Assembly: GCA_017694655.1 (NCBI GenBank)
Contig: JADIMQ010000115.1
Coordinates: forward strand, 1-34,038
Reading direction: 5' to 3'
DNA: 34,038 bases
DNA from: Candidatus Cryptobacteroides merdigallinarum
GTDB taxonomy: Bacteria; Bacteroidota; Bacteroidia; Bacteroidales; UBA932
Within the stretch, counting starts at the first letter, position 1; every line of letters starts with the position of its first letter. A program made the translations under genes and the position numbers. Positions 30,073 to 34,038 of this stretch are shown piece after piece. Under the pieces are notes generated by a model, which saw only the letters and a list, made by a program, of their open reading frames with translations, did no database searches and was not told the DNA's origin.

Positions 30073-30267
30073 ATGATTATAGTTCCGGTAAAAGAGGGCG
30101 AGAACATAGAGAAGGCATTGAAGAAGTTCAAGAGGAAGTTCGAGAAGACGGGGGCGATACGCGAGCTCCGTGCGAGGAAGGCTTTCGTAAAACCTTCAGT
30201 GAAAAGAAGAGAGCAGATCAAGAAGGCTATCTATGTGCAGCACATGCAGCTCATGGATGAGCAGTAA
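30073..30267 (+). CDS. rpsU: Small ribosomal subunit protein bS21
   Basis: S21 of the 30S subunit, located near the 16S 3' end. The start is MIIVPVKEGENIEKALKKFKRKFEKTG, the canonical N-terminus. The ORF track's 11 earlier residues (MQPQTKGGDKS) translate the Shine-Dalgarno region and should be dropped. The protein is 64 residues, basic and helical, ending IYVQHMQLMDEQ. It has its own promoter and is followed 25 nt later by an intrinsic terminator, so it is probably monocistronic. See the Shine-Dalgarno entry for its likely autoregulation. Confidence 0.97.
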   Translation: MIIVPVKEGENIEKALKKFKRKFEKTGAIRELRARKAFVKPSVKRREQIKKAIYVQHMQLMDEQ

Positions 30268-30292
30268 TTGATTCCAGATAGAATTACATAAA

Positions 30293-30327
30293 GGCTGTGT
30301 CGTGATCCAATCCGGCGCAGCCTTTTT
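30293..30327 (+). terminator. Intrinsic terminator of rpsU
   Basis: GGCTGTG pairs with CGCAGCC (7 bp, one G-U) followed by TTTTT, 25 nt after the rpsU stop. The flanks GGCTGTGTC...GGCGCAGCC match the hairpin after rpmA. Confidence 0.8.
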
Positions 30328-30469
30328 CGTAAGCCCTATGCTCGCTTTCGAACGTCCACAGGACATTCTCATAAACCGCTCACGACCCCTATTAAACAAT
30401 CTCATTGCTTTTCCTCGTTACGCCTCGGTTAGGGGGATTAACCCTTCGGGTTTTCCTCCTTTTACATCA

Positions 30470-30496
30470 GGAATATCCGGACAGGTCCGGTATTCC
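30470..30496. repeat. Long inverted repeat GGAATAtCCGGAC-AG-GTCCGGTATTCC
   Basis: Twelve base pairs interrupted by one bulged T, with a minimal AG loop (inner pairs probably open). It could be a recombination, protein-binding or RNA-processing site. No coding sense. Function unknown. Confidence 0.7.
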
Positions 30497-30533
30497 GTTC
30501 GGTCTGGCGTCGGTTTCGCACCTGCCCGGTGCG

Positions 30534-30552
30534 GTCCCTTCGGGACTTTTTT
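30534..30552 (+). terminator. Hairpin GTCCC-TTC-GGGAC followed by T6
   Basis: A 5-bp GC-rich stem with a T-run has the form of an intrinsic terminator, directly before the first copy of the 24-bp repeat. Since rpsU already has a terminator upstream, it may insulate an unrecognised RNA or be part of the repeat element. Confidence 0.55.
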
Positions 30553-30573
30553 GCTCTGCGCTCGGCTTCTGCG
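30550..30573. repeat. 24-bp repeat TTTGCTCTGCGCTCGGCTTCTGCG, copy 1
   Basis: Identical to the sequence at 30629-30652. What follows is ATATTTG: as an 8-mer GATATTTG it fails the TAnnTTTG box at the first base, so this copy looks like a weakened promoter. Confidence 0.85.
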
Positions 30574-30628
30574 ATATTTGTACGCTTCGCGTCCACATAT
30601 ACTGTGGCGCCTCGGCATAGCAAATTTA

Positions 30629-30652
30629 TTTGCTCTGCGCTCGGCTTCTGCG
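30629..30652. repeat. 24-bp repeat TTTGCTCTGCGCTCGGCTTCTGCG, copy 2
   Basis: Same 24 bp as at 30550. Its first four bases form the -33 box of the downstream promoter. GCAAAT-TT-ATTTGC (30620-30633), a perfect 6-bp inverted repeat, overlaps its left end. Confidence 0.85.
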
Positions 30653-30660
30653 TATATTTG
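30629..30660 (+). promoter_or_regulatory. Promoter of the AsmA-like gene (TTTG, 20 nt, TATATTTG)
   Basis: TTTG (30629-30632) and TATATTTG (30653-30660) match the consensus at ideal spacing. The spacer is the GC-rich repeat sequence. Expected start near 30667 rules out the ATG at 30663 and supports the one at 30687. Confidence 0.75.
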
Positions 30661-30686
30661 CAATGGACGTTAAAAAAATACGGATA

Positions 30687-33600
30687 ATGGAAAAGCGGAC
30701 TTCTCCGAAAAGAAAACGAATACTGAAAAAGGCAGGCATAGTCCTGCTATGCTTCATAGGGCTGTGGGCCGTGATACTGGCGGCGCTCCAGATTGCACTC
30801 ACCCCGGGTGTACTGACTAACCTGGCGAACAGGTACGCCCCGCAGTTCGTCGACGGCGATGTATCTTTCGGCAAAGTGAGGGCCTCTGTATTCAAGAGCT
30901 TCCCTTACCTCAACGTCACATTCGACAGCCTCTCCATAACATACCCTTCCGACAGGTTCGAGGCATACGGAGCCGGGAAAGACTGGTACACGAGCCAAGG
31001 CCGCGGGGAGACCTGCGACACCCTGATGTCATTCAACAGCCTTTCCGCCTCTGTCAACCTTTCGAGCCTGATAGCAGGACAGATAAACGTGCCGAGAATC
31101 CTCCTGTCCAAGCCGAGGATATTCGCCACGGCCTACAACGACAGCACGGCCACATGGAACATATTCAAGGGGCTCGGCGAGAGCGATGAACCGGAGGACA
31201 CTGTATCCGCAGGCATGCCTGACCTCGTGATCGGCAGGATCAGGCTTGTGGACAACCCGAGGATCGTATTCAGCAGCATACCCGACTCCACAAGCCTGTC
31301 GATGAGCCTGAAGAGGATGATCTTCTTCGGGAAAGTAGTCACCAGGGACCTGAAGAAAAGCCGGCTGGGACTGAAGGTCGACACGCTCTTCCTTACCGGG
31401 CGCTTCCCTTCGGACACGGTAGCCCTGAGGCTCGACAACTTCATGACCAGAGGCAAGGACAACGGGATTGAACTCAAGGCACTGGCGACAGCTTACCTTG
31501 CCATGAACTCCTACGGGAGGATGAAGCTGCCGGTTTCCATAGATTCCAGGATATCCTTCCCGAAGGACACGATAAGGAAGATTTCCCTGGAAAGGTTCGA
31601 CGTCAATTTCGCTGACATACCGCTTTCCGCACGTGCCGACATCGGCTTCAAGGGAGACAGCGTATATATCAAGGGAAATGCAAGGATAGACGGATGCGAG
31701 ATAACGAAGCCGATAGGATATTTCGGCAAGAACCTCGTGAAGGCAGCGGGAGCCATCAGGACCGACGCCGTCATAAGCATGTCTGCCGATGTCGACGGAT
31801 GGCTTGACTCTCAAGGACATATACCTGACATAGATGCAGTCCTGGAAATTCCGGTATCGAAAGTATCCCACAAACTTTTCGGCGAAGACAACAGGATAGG
31901 GCTGAAGGCAATCCTCAAGGGAGACCGTTCAGGCCTTGTGGACCTGCAGCTCGACAGCGTACTCGTGATAGGCAGAGGTATAGCCCTGGCAGGTGCCGGG
32001 AAGGCGCATGACCTGCTCGGGGAGGATCCCGCCCTCAGCGTGGACGGGCACTTCTTCCTGAATCTCGACACTCTTTCCACCCTACTGCAGAAAATGACAG
32101 GATACGCGGCGGCGGGCAGGCTGGCTGCGGAGCTGAACGGAGACATCAGGATGTCACAGCTCTCCCCGTACACCTTCGCCGACGCCGACCTGAAAGGCAG
32201 CGTGAAGAGCCGGGAAATGGTACTTTATTCCGAAAAGGACTCCATCGACATATACATCGACAGCCTGGACGTCAAGCTGGGGACCTTCGGGAACGTATAT
32301 ACCACAGGTGTAAGGAAAGGCGAACGGATGATGGCGGCAGCCGGGTATGTGGACAGCGTCAGGTTCAGGTACAAGGACGAGATGTCAGTGATGGGAAGAC
32401 AGCTGTCCCTGATGGCCCAGAATGCGGCAGCAGTACTTGACAAGGAAGACTCGTCCATGTTCTACCCGTTCGGGGGAAAGTTCAAGGCAGGATTCCTGTC
32501 CATGCGCGGAGCGGACACATCCGTCATAGTCGTGGCCAAGTCCGACAACACCTTCACTGTCAAGCCGAAGGAAAGCAATCCAGAGGTACCTGTGCTCGCC
32601 CTGGAAAGCAACACCGCCGGAATCTTCATAAAAGGCCCGGTGAACAGGCTGGCCGTGTCCGGGCTGCAGATGTCGGCAGATGCGGCGATGAACTCCATAG
32701 AAAGGAGGCACAGGGCGAAGGAATTCATGGATTCCCTCTACAGGGCTTACCCTGACATCCCGAGGGACTCCCTCTTCCGTTACCTCCGGAGGACAAGACC
32801 TGCGAGGGAAATACCGGAATGGCTCACGGAAGCCGATTTCAGGAAGAGAGACATCCGGCTCGATGTCGGGGAGAACATAAAGAAATATTTCAGGGAATGG
32901 GACATGGAGGGAAATATCTCGTTCAGGCGGACAAGCATACTTTCCCCTTACTTCCCGCTCCGCAACACCGTCCGGGACTTCAAGGGGACCTTCGACAACA
33001 ACAGCATAGCCCTGGAGAACATCACAGTGACGAGCGGCAGGTCCAACCTGTCGGCCAAGGGCTCCCTGACAGGCCTCAGGAATGTCATCCTCCGCAGCGG
33101 GTTCCTCAACCTCGACGTGGACGTGACTTCCGACAGCCTCGACATGAACCAGCTGCTGGCGACGTATTCCGCAGGAATGTCCTTCGACGCGGAGGATTTC
33201 GGGGGCAAGGACATGACCGGGATAGAAGATGACGAGTTCGAGGAAATGATAGTGGCGGACAGTACTGCCACAGAAGACACGCAGATGCTGCTGGTGATAC
33301 CGGCGAACCTCAACGCGGAGATAAGGCTCGATGCCCGGAACGTGAAGTATTCGAAGCTCGAGATGGAGACCATGACTGCAGACCTCGCGGTGAAGGAGAG
33401 GTGCGTCCAGTTCACGAACACCTCCGCATCCACGAACATGGGGAAACTCTTTTTCGAGGGCTTCTACTCTACCCGGACAAAGAAGGACCTGAAGACGGGC
33501 TTCAACCTTAATTTCTCGCAGATAACGGCGGAGAAGGTTATAGAAATGCTGCCGGCAATAGACACCGTGATGCCTCTGCTGAAGTCCTTCCAGGGGGAAC

Positions 33601-34038
33601 TGGATCTGGAAATGGCTGCCACTGCGGACATTGACACCACAATGAGTATCGAGATCCCTACCATCAACGGGGTCATAAGGATAGGCGGCAACCATCTGCG
33701 GCTGCACAATGACGAAAGCATAAAGAAGATAGCCAAGATATTGAAGTTCAAGGACAGGGAGAACAGCTACATCGACAAGATGTCAGTGGAGGGCGTCATT
33801 TCCGACAGCCGGCTCGAGATTTTCCCGTTCGTGCTCGAGATAGACAGGTACACCCTTGCCATGAGCGGGATACAGAACCTCGACTCCTCCTTCAAATATC
33901 ACATATCCGTCATCAAGTCCCCGCTGCCGTTCAGGCTCGGGATAGACCTGAACGGGAACTTCGAGGACATGAAGTTCAAGATAGGAAAGGCCAAGTACAA
34001 GAGCACCAATGTACCGGTGTTCACGGCCGCAGTGGACC
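30687..34038 (+). CDS. AsmA-like family protein (partial, runs off the window)
   Basis: The ORF track omits this gene because it has no stop inside the window; I followed the frame from ATG 30687 (MEKRTSPKRKRILKKAG) to the right edge, 1117 codons. After a basic N-terminus there is one membrane helix (about 16-38; GIVLLCFIGLWAVILAALQ), then a very long beta-rich extracytoplasmic region with AsmA-type text, e.g. VRASVFKSFPYLNVTFDSLSI near the start and FPFVLEIDRYTLAMSGIQNLD...KSPLPFRLGIDLNGNFEDMKFKIGKAKYKS at the end. AsmA-like proteins are thought to bridge the inner and outer membranes and carry lipid, so an envelope role is likely but not proven. An in-frame ATG at 30663 lies upstream of the predicted transcription start. 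Probably only the last stretch is missing. Confidence 0.88.
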   Translation, partial: MEKRTSPKRKRILKKAGIVLLCFIGLWAVILAALQIALTPGVLTNLANRYAPQFVDGDVSFGKVRASVFKSFPYLNVTFDSLSITYPSDRFEAYGAGKDWYTSQGRGETCDTLMSFNSLSASVNLSSLIAGQINVPRILLSKPRIFATAYNDSTATWNIFKGLGESDEPEDTVSAGMPDLVIGRIRLVDNPRIVFSSIPDSTSLSMSLKRMIFFGKVVTRDLKKSRLGLKVDTLFLTGRFPSDTVALRLDNFMTRGKDNGIELKALATAYLAMNSYGRMKLPVSIDSRISFPKDTIRKISLERFDVNFADIPLSARADIGFKGDSVYIKGNARIDGCEITKPIGYFGKNLVKAAGAIRTDAVISMSADVDGWLDSQGHIPDIDAVLEIPVSKVSHKLFGEDNRIGLKAILKGDRSGLVDLQLDSVLVIGRGIALAGAGKAHDLLGEDPALSVDGHFFLNLDTLSTLLQKMTGYAAAGRLAAELNGDIRMSQLSPYTFADADLKGSVKSREMVLYSEKDSIDIYIDSLDVKLGTFGNVYTTGVRKGERMMAAAGYVDSVRFRYKDEMSVMGRQLSLMAQNAAAVLDKEDSSMFYPFGGKFKAGFLSMRGADTSVIVVAKSDNTFTVKPKESNPEVPVLALESNTAGIFIKGPVNRLAVSGLQMSADAAMNSIERRHRAKEFMDSLYRAYPDIPRDSLFRYLRRTRPAREIPEWLTEADFRKRDIRLDVGENIKKYFREWDMEGNISFRRTSILSPYFPLRNTVRDFKGTFDNNSIALENITVTSGRSNLSAKGSLTGLRNVILRSGFLNLDVDVTSDSLDMNQLLATYSAGMSFDAEDFGGKDMTGIEDDEFEEMIVADSTATEDTQMLLVIPANLNAEIRLDARNVKYSKLEMETMTADLAVKERCVQFTNTSASTNMGKLFFEGFYSTRTKKDLKTGFNLNFSQITAEKVIEMLPAIDTVMPLLKSFQGELDLEMAATADIDTTMSIEIPTINGVIRIGGNHLRLHNDESIKKIAKILKFKDRENSYIDKMSVEGVISDSRLEIFPFVLEIDRYTLAMSGIQNLDSSFKYHISVIKSPLPFRLGIDLNGNFEDMKFKIGKAKYKSTNVPVFTAAVD

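Larger units (their letters stand above)
30268..30686. other. Gene-free 419-bp interval between rpsU and the AsmA-like gene
   Basis: No credible protein here: candidate ORFs on both strands are repeats read as protein. The contents are the rpsU terminator, a 27-bp hairpin (30470-30496), a second terminator-like hairpin (30534-30552) and a 24-bp sequence present twice (30550 and 30629), the second copy carrying a promoter. 30330-30460 shows only small hairpins, such as AACCC-TTC-GGGTT. Confidence 0.75.

Noticed and set aside
30268-30686. ORFs of 60-120 codons in the rpsU-AsmA gap
   Set aside because: They run through hairpins and repeats, with no family resemblance.
32385-33707. 440-codon minus-strand ORF at the right side
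   Set aside because: Antisense to the AsmA-like gene, which the ORF track misses only because it has no stop in the window.
1-34038. CRISPR arrays, insertion sequences, prophage genes, tRNA or rRNA genes
   Set aside because: Looked for on both strands; no regularly spaced repeats, transposase motifs, integrase or cloverleaf found.

Overview
The window is a chromosomal segment of a GC-rich member of the Bacteroidales (phylum Bacteroidota); the genus cannot be fixed from the sequence. Four things point there. It carries a complete Bat (Bacteroides aerotolerance) cluster. It has a 993-residue TonB-receptor-like outer-membrane protein with an N-terminal carboxypeptidase-regulatory-like domain. 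Several intergenic regions contain the phylum-specific -7 promoter box TAnnTTTG (with TTTG at -33 at three of them). And rpsU has an exceptionally strong Shine-Dalgarno sequence while most neighbours have none. Almost everything is housekeeping or envelope biology. I saw no phage, IS, integrase, CRISPR, tRNA or rRNA.

Layout. 89-11345 (minus strand) is one long run of tightly packed genes, read as moxR, a DUF58 protein, an uncharacterised membrane protein, batA, batB, batC and a fused batD-batE, followed by a D-2-hydroxyacid dehydrogenase, a gamma-class carbonic anhydrase and rmuC. 11399-12172 is truA, transcribed divergently. 12173-12588 is a 416-bp gene-free stretch holding a two-copy composite repeat and, just before lon, a TGACA/TGTCA palindrome. 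12589-17752 (plus) is lon, ung, coaD and a tandem-thioredoxin-fold exported protein, mostly overlapping by 1-4 nt. 17726-19375 (minus) is lnt, divergent from a LysE-type exporter, a PASTA-domain protein and an S4/RluA-type pseudouridine synthase (19450-22086, plus). 22150-27941 (minus) carries the outer-membrane protein, ruvC, serS, rpmA and rplU. 28119-30267 (plus) carries a degenerate P-loop ATPase-family protein, a sirtuin and rpsU. 30268-30686 is a second gene-free stretch of hairpins and a duplicated promoter cassette. A large AsmA-like protein runs off the right edge from 30687.

How the genes fit together. MoxR AAA+ ATPase, DUF58 protein, the von Willebrand factor A membrane proteins BatA and BatB, TPR protein BatC and BatD/E form a known envelope-associated chaperone-like cluster. 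Lnt (lipoprotein maturation), the AsmA-like protein, the outer-membrane protein and the PASTA protein extend the envelope theme. Lon, Ung, RuvC and RmuC are protein and DNA quality control; TruA, SerS, L21, L27, S21 and the RluA-type enzyme serve translation.

I found no wholly new defence or metabolic system. The most interesting signals are the in-frame BatD-BatE fusion that keeps BatE's own start and signal peptide; a well-folded RNA leader in front of rplU; interleaved divergent promoters sitting in inverted repeats; the lon palindrome; the rpsU Shine-Dalgarno; and two families of intergenic repeats, one of which appears to carry a functional promoter. All coordinates and motifs were read by eye; no alignment, folding or database search was run.
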